Origin: Phytophthora colocasiae
Lineage: Eukaryota > Oomycota > Peronosporomycetes > Peronosporales > Peronosporaceae
Assembly (NCBI GenBank): GCA_018806915.1
Contig: JAGKQI010000090.1
Span: 1,054,001 to 1,118,000 of the forward strand
Length of the DNA stretch: 64,000 nt
Direction: 5' to 3'
In this document: positions 1-10,984 of the stretch, one piece after another
How the letters are laid out: every line of letters begins with the position of its first letter
How positions within the stretch are numbered: position 1 is the stretch's first letter
The notes under the pieces: generated by a model
What the model was told of the DNA's origin: nothing
What the model saw: the letters and a program-made list of their open reading frames with translations, nothing else
Database searches by the model: none
Translations under genes and position numbers: made by a program

Positions 1-1539
1 GGTGAGGCAGCACTCGATCAAATATCTGGGATATGTGGCGATACAGCGCGAATATGTCCGCCTGAGGCATTGTTGGTTGTAGACCATCATGAATCTCACA
101 AAAGAATTCAAAAGCCCTCGGCCACATGAAGCCGTCACTTAGGAAATCTGCCAGGCATAACTTTTTCATAGCTGAGATCCCTCGGCATAGATGTCTGAAC
201 TTGATATTTCCTTCGCCCAATGGAGTTGGCGGTAGACCTTGCGTGTGTAAAACCTGAAAATGAATTGAAGTATTCCACCATATTCGGGAATATAGAGTTC
301 GTTGGATAACGTTTGCTCGTGTAAGCTGTAGGAGATGCGATCCGGCCATTTTACTCGTTTTCAGTCCAGGAGAACTTTCCGCCACCAGAGCGGTAGCAAC
401 GCTTGTGTCTCCATCCTGATGGTTTTGGCGGATTCTGAAGCAAAAAAGTCCCCAGTCCATCTTCGCGAGTAACTTCCACAACGACGTTGTAATAGTGCAG
501 CAATTGGTCGGTACCATACGTCTTCACACTCATCTGTGTGATTACTTAGCACTTGGATAAGCTGCTGGAGAAGCGTCTTCTTGCTGCTGAGTGGCAAGGC
601 CTTTTCTTGACAATAATTATTCCACCAGGTCCTGAACCCACGCGGTTGTATAGGATGTACCAAGTCACTGCACTGCCACCGATTAAGAAAGCGTATCGGA
701 ATATTCACCGTCGTCGTAAAATACCAAAGTAAGGATAATCACAGCCTGCACAATGAGACGCCGTCCCATGAGCGTCCGAGCTCTTCCTTTCCATAAGCGA
801 AGCCGAGTCATTAGTTTTTCGTCCAGTTTTGTGTAGGTATGTCCAAGTTTCCAAACGGAATACCAAGGTATTTGACTGATTCCCCCTTCTTAGGCGACCG
901 AAGACCGGAGCTGTTTTGTGCTTATTCAGGCTCATGATCACGCTTTTGGCTGGATTGAGCATTGCACCCGAACCATCACATAAATATCAACCAGCCTACG
1001 CCGGGTTGTGCAGTACCTTGGTAAATGCTTCGACGTCTTCATTCGTGTAGTTCAAGTAACCAGCGATGCGCAGTCCCAGCAGCTTCCTGCGTAAATCGTT
1101 GTCCACGGATGCTTAGTGCCAGGATAGGAACTCCGATGCCATCATCGCGAGTCGACGGTCCGAATGCATACCAGCTTCTGCACAAAATTCTCTCCAGTTT
1201 TTCCTTCCTGAGTTTCACTGCGTGAAGTATTCGTAGAATGGGACTCCCGTATAGTAAAGAGGCACAATAAACACTGGACAGACGTAGTTCAGACACTACG
1301 CCATATTGATACGATTTCGGTACTGCTGTCCGTGCGTCAAAACCAGTGATCGACCCACACCGTACACCACGCAAAATCAAGGAACTTGCGTGGTGTCGTA
1401 TCGAAATATTGATACGTAGCTGACCCAGAGAGCTACTACCACTTGAAAAGAAATGAATAAGGAAAACAATTTGCTGCACTTCCACGATTCCTCGACTGGT
1501 ACAATAATGAATACCACGTCGATCCTCTTGTCTGCTCAT
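1..1539 (-). pseudogene. degenerate LINE (non-LTR retrotransposon) reverse transcriptase
   Basis: Three minus-strand frames follow one another (1539-1039, about 980-705, 708-361, then about 290-1) and together look like the RT and C-terminal part of an L1-type element. Visible hallmarks are an RT-like stretch 'LRGVR' near 1375, followed by 'GSGAMLNPAKSVIM' near 940-980, which matches the 'GA.LN..KS' block after the catalytic palm in LINE RTs. A tail rich in Trp and His follows, with 'FLNRWQC' near 690. Frames change repeatedly and no long ORF survives, so this is a dead copy. The 5' part (endonuclease) is not recognisable, and the 3' end runs off the window. Identification rests on recalled family patterns. 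Confidence 0.6.
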
Positions 1540-2164
1540 AGCTCAAATCAACTCTCAAAAGCGAACCTGCAGTCGGTTCTCCCACTTACGCGACGATCTT
1601 GGGGCCGATCACAGGCACGTAGCTGAGCACCGCCACAGTGATGCCCTTAAGTTCCGTACGTGGACGACGACGCGTGAACCACTTGCGACTTGGTGTAGTC
1701 AGCGGCACCAGCAATTGTGACCTTCAAGACGGTAAAGTCCTTAGTCTTCCAGGCGACATCCACAGTTCTTCTTCAGAGCGAACTGCATCCTAAACGGCTA
1801 CATTAGCGCAACATCACAAACAAAAACACGTTTTATATTGTTATGATTGGTCGAATAAATTTCTACTTTGTTTTTAAATTACCATTTGATGTTGCTGGTA
1901 GACGACAGGAGCAACATCCATCCGAATTTATAAAATTATATAAAACATAACGTATAGCAGTTATGTCAGACAGCCCACCAGACCAAAAAGCCAAAACGAA
2001 TTTCACAGGGATAAGAAAATAGAGGAATAGCAGGCGACTGGGATCTACCCCTTAGCTCGGAAATAAAATTTCCGAGAATATCTTTTAGTTTGTATTGCAG
2101 GCCTAGCTAACAAGTATCTATAATATATTCAGTCTTAAATCTACCTAATCTTTAGTTAGTCTCC
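1540..2164. other. intergenic; weak coding-like fragment, otherwise nothing recognised
   Basis: On the minus strand about 1790-1590 can be read as a short protein-like stretch beginning 'MQFALKK' and containing '[16 protein letters not shown]'. It is broken by a stop and I do not recognise it. The remainder is AT-rich and shows no ORF, RNA gene or repeat that I can support. The retrotransposon target site lies at its right edge. Confidence 0.3.
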
Positions 2165-2168
2165 CCAA
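2165..2168. repeat. 4 bp target-site duplication (left copy), CCAA
   Basis: CCAA directly precedes the TG of the left LTR and is repeated at 13782-13785 directly after the CA of the right LTR. Four- to five-base duplications are usual for Ty3/Gypsy integration. Confidence 0.85.
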
Positions 2169-2666
2169 TGTCACGCACCTCCCTTGTCGGGGTCGGTACC
2201 TGTGGCTGTTGTCGTGAGTACGGTCCTGGGCGGGGTCTAGAGTTCGGGTGAGTAGATAGAGTGTAAGCTTCTTGAATAAATGTAATTCACGTAGATTCTT
2301 GTTCTTCACTTGACTAGGGAAATTCGTAACTAACTAAAAAAATGAAAAGCGCCGTATGGTACCACGCCCTTGGGGGTGACACCTCACCTTTCGCACTCAC
2401 CGGGCACCGTCGACGTGCCATCCGTCCTTGCAGTCTCCACTCCACCGGGGACTTGGTCTCAGTTACCTCCAGCTCCCTCCTGCCTTGGACCTCCACGTCG
2501 CCACCTAGCGCCATCATTGCAGATAGGCACCTCCTTGAAGATCCTGTACCACAGGAACGGTACTCAGGCCTGAGTCACCCAGTCGCCGTAGCTGCTTGGG
2601 TCTTTCTACTGATCGGCCGGGGTCCAACGTCGCTGGAACGGCACTCCCAATCCCGGATACGGGACA
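2169..2666 (-). repeat. 3' LTR of the Gypsy element (left copy)
   Basis: Begins TGTCACGCAC and ends ACGGGACA on the plus strand. It matches 13284-13781 over its full 498 bp with two differences seen. Because the element is on the minus strand, this is the downstream (3') LTR. The C-terminal part of the sense membrane ORF runs into it. Confidence 0.95.
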
Positions 2667-3677
2667 TTCCCCCCGACTTGAAGTCCGCCGTCCTCGGAGG
2701 ACGCCGCGTTGGACCTCGTCAGCCAACCCTCTCAATCGTTCCGCCATGCACGCATCTGAATCCAAAGGGGCTCTGTCAAGCTCCTCGTCCGAAGAGGAGA
2801 AAACATCGACGTCTTCCTTCGCCGGTTTCTTCGTCTGAGTACGCTCGACGGGCTTCTTCAAACGCAAGATGCTATCTTCTTCGGCCTGGTAGCGTTCCGA
2901 AGCGTTCCTCTGCACGCTGTCCAAGGCGTCCTCGATGATTCCGCGAGGAGCGATTTTCCGTAGCCGGCCATCACGATCTCCAAGACGCCAGCCGTGCGTG
3001 ACTAGTCCGACCACCCCTATGATCTTCGTCACCTGAAGTCCTAATGACGCCCAGTCCCAATAATAACCCGCCGCGTTCAGAGCGACCAGCGCAATGGCAA
3101 CTCCCACTGCTCCACACAGTACGAACTCTAGGATGTCGAACAGCAGCATGGGGACGTGGATGATCAGGGACAACGTGAGGAGCGTGGCCCAACATAGACC
3201 CTGAACGCCCCCGTAGACGCGCTTCCAGGCGTTGGTGCAACCTTTTCTCCACGCTACACAGTAGCGTTCCACCGAGGCACAAGTTTCAAGTATTAGGTCG
3301 GGACCGTACTCGCCGAAGGTCACCTGGAACGCTAGCCACCAACTCCTATGCATCCGCCCGTACCGCCCGTATTCCAAAGCGTTCTGGTTGAGCACTTGCA
3401 CTGGAACCGCGAAGAAGGTGCTCCACAGCGCATAGCCATAGGCGAGTCCGTGCAGCTGCCGAAGCGATGGGTTCCGTAGCACCTCCTGATAACGCGAGGT
3501 ATAGTCCAGCCACATTCCACCGTTCAACCTTGTAACCCTCCAAACTTCGGTGCCAAAAGTCCATATTACATCTCGCAATGGCGTCGTCACGATCCACGCG
3601 ACAACCGTTCCGACGTACACCGGTAAGAGTTCGGGTCGAGCGTATTCCGTCCACACGTAATGAGCCCACGCTTCCAT
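2514..3677 (-). CDS. retrotransposon accessory membrane protein (env-position ORF)
   Basis: A 387-residue ORF with an ATG at 3677-3675, sense with gag-pol, lying downstream of pol and ending inside the 3' LTR. It is the only long frame of the element with no visible damage. The N-terminal half is aromatic- and Trp-rich. Hydrophobic stretches lie near residues 22-38, 85-100, 165-215 (long, likely two membrane spans, around 'LLTLSLIIHVPMLLF' and 'GAVGVAIALVALNAAGYY') and 225-240. The C-terminal 120 residues are charged (acidic 'SSSDEELD', Lys-rich 'TQTKKPAKED') and likely cytosolic. I see no clear signal peptide, no furin-like site and no recognised envelope domain, so 'env-like' refers to position only. 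Its start faces that of the antisense ORF across about 300 bp. Function unknown. Confidence 0.6.
   Translation of the reverse strand: MEAWAHYVWTEYARPELLPVYVGTVVAWIVTTPLRDVIWTFGTEVWRVTRLNGGMWLDYTSRYQEVLRNPSLRQLHGLAYGYALWSTFFAVPVQVLNQNALEYGRYGRMHRSWWLAFQVTFGEYGPDLILETCASVERYCVAWRKGCTNAWKRVYGGVQGLCWATLLTLSLIIHVPMLLFDILEFVLCGAVGVAIALVALNAAGYYWDWASLGLQVTKIIGVVGLVTHGWRLGDRDGRLRKIAPRGIIEDALDSVQRNASERYQAEEDSILRLKKPVERTQTKKPAKEDVDVFSSSDEELDRAPLDSDACMAERLRGLADEVQRGVLRGRRTSSRGECPVSGIGSAVPATLDPGRSVERPKQLRRLGDSGLSTVPVVQDLQGGAYLQ
2667..2674 (-). other. polypurine tract
   Basis: On the minus strand GGGGGGAA lies directly before the 3' LTR, the expected position for the plus-strand primer of an LTR retrotransposon. 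Confidence 0.8.
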
Positions 3678-3983
3678 GAGAGTAATAAGTCAGTCTAGCC
3701 TTCCTTTAGCAAAAAGAGAAATGATCTCCACAGCGGGCAGTAGATACTAGCACTTCCAGCGACTCGTCAAGTTCGGTGACGGCAATCTGGTGTCATCAAG
3801 GGTGCGCCGCCTGGAGGCAATATTTCAGTTGTCGGCAACTTCAATTAGCAGCCATAACGTAGTCCAACCCATCAGTACGGCGGGGTTTCCTTTTCTCTGA
3901 AATCGGATGTGCCTGGTCCCAGAGGGAACCGTCTCCAATTATCCCCATTCCGAAACTTTCTTCAAGACACGCAGTCCTCCAGC
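3678..3983. promoter_or_regulatory. putative bidirectional promoter region inside the retrotransposon
   Basis: The only non-coding gap between the divergently oriented membrane ORF (minus, starts 3677) and antisense ORF (plus, starts 3984). A 'CCCCATTCC..AAACTTTC' stretch at about 3943-3962 loosely resembles an oomycete initiator. The role is inferred from layout alone. Confidence 0.35.
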
Positions 3984-5957
3984 ATGGGCAAGTCCCGCCT
4001 CCAGGACGACGAGCACAAGCTGCTCAAGCGACTCGTGGCTCGGTACGCCGAGGAAGACTCCGAAGAAGAAGACTCCGCCGTCGTCAGCGCCCAAGAAGCG
4101 TTCTGGGCCGACATGCGTGAGGTGCTGAGCGTGAATGAGAGCTCGGCAGGACTGAACATCTTGGACGACATTGCCGAGGCCGTGATTGACAAGACTGGCG
4201 CAGCATCGGACGCCTTCGGCGGCCCCATTTTCATCCTCCCGAAGCCCACGCGTCAGAAGGCCAGCCGGCGTGCTGAAATTCACCCACGGTTCACCTCCCG
4301 CAGCCCCAAGAACTCTTCGTCCTCCGAGTCTTCTCCCAAGAACGCTTCGGACTCCACGGTAACGCCATCCAAGAAGCGAAAGGGACGGCCCTCTGGCGGG
4401 TCTTCGACGTCGCAACCTTCGCCTCAGAAGACTCCTTATTTTACGGAAGCGTTGGCCGATTTGACGCCCCAGGAGATACGATACGACTTGGAGGACCTGT
4501 ATCGTCGAGTGGCTCGCCTGAACCGTCCCGCCTTTCAGTCAGCGTTCCCCTGGAAGGGTTCCCGTCTCTGGTACGACCCCGAGGAGTACCCACAGGTGTA
4601 CCTGGCGCACTGGCGATGGTGGAATCGGGACCGTCACGTCTTCTTCGATTGGCAGCTTCACGTTCCACTCAAGACCCAGGCCGCCCAGACCCGTCGTCGA
4701 AAGCAGAAAATGGAGGCGACAGCGCACCGCTTAACGTTTCTCTCCATCTGCATCAAGACGTGGGGCTTCTACAACTTCCTGGAGCTTATGGAGAACTGCG
4801 ACGACCCGTCGATCTTGATGTGGTGGGGAGGTCAGCCAGGGCGTAACCAGTCTCGAGGGCCAGGTTACCACGGTCCGGTCATCGAGAGTTTGACTTTCCT
4901 CCGCCGCCGCGACGTTGGCGAGTATGACGCTAAGATGAAGAACGCTTTGGTACCGTTCAGCTTGAACGCGGGAGGGTTCTCAAGCGTTACCGAGATGTTG
5001 CTGTGGGCCGATGCTTTGGATCCTTACCACCGACGCCCCGAGAGCCGTCTAGACGATCGAGCCCTTGCTCTCGTCCTGATCGACCTCCGGTCCGACCGTC
5101 AGCCACGCCCCGGATGGGCGAATAGCAATAAGTAAGGGGTGTGGGCGTTGCTCCGGAAGTGTACCCACATCGTGGCTCTGGCCAGGGTTCTCGTCAAGCA
5201 ACTCCAGGACGGCACCTACCAGACACCAGTGGTCAAGGCCTTCGATCCCAAGGAAGTCAAGTCCTCGTACGACCCGTTCGAGTTCAAGGGTCGTCCGTCA
5301 GCGTACGGGTCTGGACGAGTCGACGCCAGCAAGCGGGTGCCCACGTTTATCAAGGCCGCCAAGCCCAAGGCGGCTAAGACCAGGTCAAACGACCTCAGCG
5401 TGGTTCCAGATTCTTCTGTGGTCACGCCTTCCAAGAGTTCCAAGCCCACAGCGTCCAAGTCTACACTGGCCACCCCAACCGCGACCGTCCCTAGGAACGC
5501 TTCCAGCTCTGAAGCGGATGCATCACAAGTCATGGACGACGCCAAGACCCAGGACGCTTCGAAGGACGACCCCAACGCGAAGAGCGCTTCGGTCAGCGAC
5601 CCCAAGCCGAAGCCGTCGTCGAGCAGCACGTCGCCAGCGGATTCATCCGGCACCTCCGCGACTTCACCCAGTTCGCCGCCCAAATCCAAGTCCAAGAACG
5701 AGACGTCAGGCGGCAGCAAGAAACCGGCCTCCCCTCAATCCAGCGGAAGCCCTGAGTCCGAAGCCAGCGACGACGATGACAGCGATGCGAGCGACAACGA
5801 AGATGAGGTGTCACAGAGCGACCACGACCCCTACGCGGACTCGGAGGAGGAGAAGCCGCCCGCCAAGAAGCCCAAGGTCCGGGACCAGTCGGCTTCTCAG
5901 GACCCTCTTCTTTTGGTTCGCCCTTTCATTCTTTCATATTCAGGAACGGTAGCTTAG
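3984..5957 (+). CDS. antisense accessory ORF of the retrotransposon, interrupted by one in-frame TAA
   Basis: One plus-strand frame is open from 3909 (first ATG 3984) to 5957, except for a single TAA at 5133-5135. After it the same frame continues for 272 codons. It runs opposite to gag-pol. The first half has a charged N-terminus ('EEDSEEEDS'), a basic 'KKRKGRPSGG' near residue 130 that looks like a nuclear localisation signal or AT-hook, and a Trp/Tyr-rich globular region around residues 160-380. The second half is low-complexity Ser/Pro/Lys with an acidic tract 'SDDDDSDASDNEDE' and a second basic cluster 'PPAKKPKV', ending just before the convergent 3' end of pol. This composition suggests a nuclear, chromatin- or nucleic-acid-associated protein; I recognise no domain. 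The stop may be a mutation, or may separate two products. Antisense ORFs are known in some plant LTR elements, but I cannot say that this one is related. Confidence 0.6.
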
Positions 5958-6190
5958 CGTTCTCAACCTTAAGCGTAATAACCGTAAATTCCATATCCAC
6001 TAAGCGTTTCATCCATACCGTTCCATAGCACGTAATTTTCCAAAATATAAGCACGGCTCCCGACCGTGCACGTAGTAAATGTAAATCAAATCCAAAGTTC
6101 TCCACCGAAAACAACCGTTCCTTCCCTCCTCCCCTTCCTCACGTCTTGACCCTTGGTACTTCCTCGCAGGTTAAGACAATCCGCGTGCTC

Positions 6191-8064
6191 TTAGAAGAGC
6201 ATACTGTCTTCGTCAACAGCGACGTTAGCCTCTGCTAGCCGCGCACTGCGACGAAGTTCGGGGAGTCCCTTCTCTTTGCGTCGAGCGTTCTCGAACGCTT
6301 TGATCAGAACGTCGTAGTTCGGGAGAAGCGTTCCCGCGGACCTCCACGCGACCTCGTAAGTGGCTAGTAGCACCAAATATTGCGAGACGCCCTTCTCCTT
6401 TCTCCTGGCCAGAATGTCCACTACCGGCGTGTCAGCTCCTGACAGAGCCGTCTCCTCACCCCCAATCACCAAGCGTTCCACATAGCTCGTGGAAGGGAAG
6501 TCGTCTTCCTCGAGTGGACCTTCATCGTCGACACCCGGCTGGCTGACGATCCCATCCGGTACTTCCGTAGGGAACGGTCGACTCCACCGCCCCTGGAAAC
6601 GCTTCAGGCGATTCACATTGATGCTCACCACGCGGTTGGGGTGCGAAGGGATCGCAATTCGGTAGGTGTTCTCCCCCACGGTACTCACGACACGGTACGG
6701 ACCGTGCCATGAGAACGCTAATTTCTTGGTCGTGCGTTCGCCTCGCCGAGCACGGAAGTATTGGTACACCCACACCGGGTCCCCAACTTCAAACTTAGTC
6801 TCCACTCGGCCCGGTCGGAGGACATACCGGTCTTGGGCCTTCAGTAGTTGTCGCTCGACCATCCTCCGAGTGTCCCTCAGAGAGAGATAAAGACGCCGAC
6901 GGTACGCGGCGACTTCGTTACTCTTCTACTTGTTATCCGTGTTCAGGAACGCTAAGTCCAGCGGGAGCACGGGGTCTCGGCCGTAAAGGCTAAAGAACGG
7001 CGAGTCCTTCAGCGACTCGTGATAAGAAGTTTGGTACGCAAACAGAACCCGAGGCAGATATAGATCCCAATCCGTCTGCGCTTCATTCACGAACATTTTC
7101 AGCATGCCAATAAGCGTTCCATTGAAGCGTTCCACAAGTCCTTGGGTCTGCGGGTGGTACGCCGCTCCGAACAACTTTTTAATACCAAGCGTCTCGTAGA
7201 AAGATCTCGCCAATTCAGAGATGAAATTGGACCCTTGGTCGCTCAACAACCGTTCCGGGACTCCGTGTCTCGAAATGACCTCGTTCACCATAGTTTCCAC
7301 AAACGTCACCGTGTCCAACGCTCCGATAGCGAACGCTTCCACCCACCGGGTGAAATAGTCAGCGAACACTAGAATAAACTTGTTTCCACGAGGCGTGGTG
7401 ACTAACGGTCCAATAGCGTCCACCACCAGTAGAGAGAACGGTCCCGATAGTTCTTGGACCGGCATCCTCTGCATCAAACCGTTCTTCCAGGGGCGGTACC
7501 CTTTTCCACTCCCGCACACTGTGCACTCCCTGACGTACTCAGCCACGTCACTTTTCTATCCGTGCCAGAATGCATGCTTCCTGACCTTGTCCAGCGTTTT
7601 CGTAACGCCTACGTGCGCCGCAAGCACGTCGGTATGACAGTGGTGTAGAACGGTAGAAATGAACGGTAACGGTATAACCGGAACTTCGATGGAGCTGGCA
7701 GACCCGGCTCGAGCCTTGAGGTAGACTTTTCTCATCAGCACGCCGTTCTTCACCTCATAATTAGGCGCCATAAGAAGCGTTCGCGCCCTCAACTGCGGAT
7801 CGAGGGCCAAGGCACCGTCCTTCAAATAGGCAATCATTGCCATGATCCAAGGAGTACGCTTCTGTTCCTCAACGAAGCGTTCCTGCTGAAGTCCAAACAA
7901 GTCCACTGGCGAAACCATCAGCTGTTCCTCGGGAGCGTTCGTGTGGGAGCGCCGAGGCGACCCCGACTTCAGTGGAACCATGTCTCTCTCGCGTGGCTTC
8001 CGAGTCTCTAGCAAGACGCGTTCCCTCGACTGGAACCGTTCCGACTTCCGGAACCGTTCCCGAA
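6191..8064 (-). pseudogene. Gypsy integrase with chromodomain-like tail (two in-frame TAG stops)
   Basis: The frame runs from a linker (about 8064) through an HHCC zinc-binding region ('VLHHCHTD' near 7640; 'CTVCGSG' near 7520). The DDE catalytic core follows, with the first Asp in 'VVDAIGP' near 7430, the second in 'LLSDQGSNF' near 7240 and Glu in 'LVERFNG' near 7130. A GPY-type segment ('WHGPYRVVS' near 6700) and a C-terminal chromodomain-like stretch ('VDILARRKEKGVSQYLVL' near 6410) complete it. It would catalyse integration of the cDNA, with the tail probably directing it to marked chromatin. The frame is continuous in sequence similarity but carries TAG at 7556-7558 and at 6926-6928, so no full-length integrase can be made from this copy. 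The join to RNase H needs a frame change near 8015-8067. Confidence 0.85.
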
Positions 8065-9518
8065 TCAGCGTTCCCCAACTTCTCTTTCTTCTTCAGAACC
8101 GTTCCCATCGGAACGCGCGTCGTTCAGCAGGTCTGCCATTGTCACGGCGTTAATGGTGTCGGCGTGCAGTCGAGAAAGTCCATCCACGTGACCCATCGCG
8201 GTTCCAGGTTTATGGAACACTTTGAAGCGTAGCTGCGAGAGTTCCATAGCCCAGCGTGCCAGTTTAGCGTTACTGGTACGGTTCTTCTCGTCAAATACCC
8301 ACGTTAACGCCTTGTGGTCCGTATACAAATCAAACTCGCGACGATCCAAATAACAGCGGAATTTCCTCGTGGCCCATACAATTCCCCAACATTCGATCTC
8401 GGAGGTTCCGTTGGTCTTGTTGACCCAATTCTTCTCGGATCCTACAAGCAATTTGCTCGCATACGCTACCACTCGCTCCCGTCCGTCCACGGTCTGCATT
8501 AGGCACGCTCCAATAGCCATCGTGGAAGAATCCACATACAATTTGAAACGCTTCGAGAAATCCGGGTACACTAGGATCGGTGGTTCCACCAGCCTCCGCT
8601 TCAATTGTCGGAACGCTGACTCACAGTCCTCTGACCACTCGAACGGAACGCCTTTTCCTTTTAAGCGTTCTATGGGAGCGGTGATCGCAGCGTACCCCGG
8701 AATGTACCGTCGGAAATAACTTGTCAGTCCTAGGAACGCTCGAACGGTATGCAAGTCGTGCGGGTTCTTCAAGGTCATCACCGACTTCACCTTCTCCGGG
8801 TTAGGCAGTATCCCCGAAGGCGTTACTATATGCCCCAGGAACGCTACCTGATCGCGTCCCCACTTGCATTTCTTCATTTTGAGTTTAAATCCAGCCGCTC
8901 GGAACCGTTCCAAAACTTGTTTTAACCGTACCAAGTGGGTAGGAAAGTCCTCGCTGAACACCACACAATCATCAAGATACACCAAGCAAGTTCGCCACTT
9001 AAGATCCACTAGCACGTTCTCCATTAGTCGTTCGAAAGCCGGCACCGCGTTGCATAAGCCGAAGGGCATCACCAACCATTCGAACAGTCCGTACTTGCAG
9101 TTTTCTCCACGCTTCCTTTGGCCATCGGAACGTTCCAATACCCAGAGGCGATGTCCATAGTAGAGAACAGTTTAGCGTTCCCCAGAACGTCCAAGATGTC
9201 ATCAATAAGCGGCATCGGGTAGCAGTCCTTAATAGTAACGGCGTTCAGCCTCCGATAGTCAATGCAGAAGCGTATCCCCCCATCAGGCTTCCGTATCATA
9301 AGCACCGGACTCGCCCACGGGCTCGAGGACGGTTGTATTATCCCCAAGTCGAGGTATTGCTGGATCTCAGCTTCCATCACATCACCTTCGGCCTTAGAAA
9401 CCCGATACGGTCTCTGCTTGATTGGAGCGCTGTCTCCTGTATCTATAGAGAACTCTAGGAGGTTGGTCCGACCCGGCTTCATCGAGGTTTCCACGAACAT
9501 GTCAGAGAAAGACTCCAA
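8065..9518 (-). pseudogene. Gypsy reverse transcriptase and RNase H (frameshifted)
   Basis: The N-terminal RT part (9518-9069) carries 'PYRVSKAEGDVMEAEI', 'SPWASPVLMIRKPDGGIRF' and 'CIDYRRLNAVTI', the fingers and palm of a Ty3-type RT. The catalytic YLDD box ('LVYLDDCVV', about 8979-8968) lies in the next frame (9138-8065). The two frames overlap at 9069-9138, so there is a frameshift just after 'SGYWNVPMA'. RNase H follows with 'YVDSSTMAIGA', 'IECWGIVWA' and 'LYTDHKALTW', giving the D..E..D metal-binding residues. It copies element RNA into DNA in the cytoplasmic particle. All core motifs are present, which shows recent function; the frameshift breaks this copy. Confidence 0.88.
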
Positions 9519-10984
9519 TAGAGAAAAGAGAACAGCCCTTGCTGCTCAGAGCTCAACTTCGATCCCGTAAAGTCCACCTTAAACTCTTGTCGTAACGCTT
9601 CATCCAAGGCGGGCATGGGATCTCTGGACGGTTCAGAACGCGAACTAACCGTTCCCAGCACGGAACTCACCCAATCCGTTCCATTTGCGGAAGCGTTCCT
9701 GTCACCCTCATAGTCCTTCTCGTAAGCAAAGGCGGTCGCCGGCACTACCGTAGCCGCGGCGATAAGCGTTCCCTTTTTAATGATTACGTCTCCCTCCGAA
9801 GCGTTACACACCTCCACTACGACCTTGCCCTCTTTCACAGTACACAGCGTTCGAGCAACCTTCACTGTGTCATCCAAATCCACATATCCTTCGACGAGCA
9901 CAGTAGAGTCATCGGCCGCTTTTCCTTGCACATCGGTCACCACCAACGCTTGCCCTCCAGGACATAACCGTACAGTAGAGCTAATACGAGTGGTGTACAT
10001 TTCCTCCACCCGAGGCGACCCGATGGCGAACGCTTCTCCAGTGTCCTTAAGCGTCACCGTACTTTCATCCAGGTCGACGACGGCTCGGTACGCTCTAAGC
10101 GTGTCCGTTCCGAGGATTACATCGACATGCAGCTTCCCAATCACCACAAAAGGCCGGATTAGCTCCTTTGACCCTAGCCGCATGGGCAGGCGGACGATTC
10201 CCTTAACTCGTAACGCTTGACCCGACACGCCTTTCAGTTCCTGAGGGTACGGTTCCAAGGGAGCGTCCGTCATCCCCAACCTCTTCAGTACGCGGTTGTC
10301 AATGAGACTGGCAACAGCTCCCGAGTCGATGAGCATAGCGGTAGGTAGACAGTTGATATAGCCCGTAGAGACGGCCTCCACCCCACTCACAGAACCGATT
10401 ATACGTTTGCCTTCCGGAACGACGGCGTCGTCTCCATCCTCATTGAGCACTTCGGAGCCGGACACCTCGCTAAGCTCCTTTTGGTCAGGATCCTTGGCCG
10501 TCGCGTCCGACACGGCGTGGGCGTACTCATACATGCCTCCCGGCTGATCTTCACTAGAGCTAAGCGTTCCCAACGCTTCGGAACGGTTAGCAAGTAACGC
10601 AGAATGGTCAAATCGGACATTGCAGATGCGACCTCGTCGCGAAGAACGCTTAGACAAAATGCGACACAGTTCGCACGTAGGAGTACGATCCGTTAGTTTC
10701 CTGCGAATCCCCTCTGAGTCCAGCACGTATCGGTACTTAATTCCTTGTATCAAAATGTCCACGATACTCTTCTCCAAGTGATCCACGGAACGCTCCAAGT
10801 ACGCCCTTGCTCGCATTTCAAGCTCCTTCTCCTTCAGAAGGAACTCCCGACTATACTTCTCGCGGGGATCCCTCCGGTCACTCAGTTTCATCTGGCAGGT
10901 GCCGCACGGTCGAGGGTCTAACGTCTCCTCCTCGCACGTAGACATGTCCCTTTGTCTGACAATTCGAGCAGACAGCGTTACCAC
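9479..10984 (-). pseudogene. Gypsy aspartic protease region (Gag-Pol linker)
   Basis: A 501-codon frame whose middle contains the retropepsin active site 'AMLIDSGAVASLID' near residues 210-225, followed by the typical 'ILGTD' flap-to-core segment near residue 290. The N-terminal part completes the zinc knuckle of Gag in a different frame: 'CSNCQTKGH' ends in the gag frame, and the final Cys lies in this one as 'MSTCEEE' near 10945. That would correspond to a +1 shift, which is a common Gag-to-Pol strategy in Ty3-like elements. The 3' end overlaps the RT frame by 40 bp with a shift of opposite sign at a T/C-rich run (about 9518-9540). The latter looks like damage rather than programming. Confidence 0.75.

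Noticed and set aside
2342..2938. Plus-strand ORF of 198 codons over the left LTR
   Set aside because: It covers the LTR and the antisense side of the membrane ORF, is repeated over the other LTR, and has no domain; LTR shadow.
6926..7558. Suppressible UAG stops regulating integrase
   Set aside because: Two TAGs lie within the integrase (next to the zinc-binding region and before the GPY part), not at a module boundary where readthrough would be useful; nonsense mutation is simpler.
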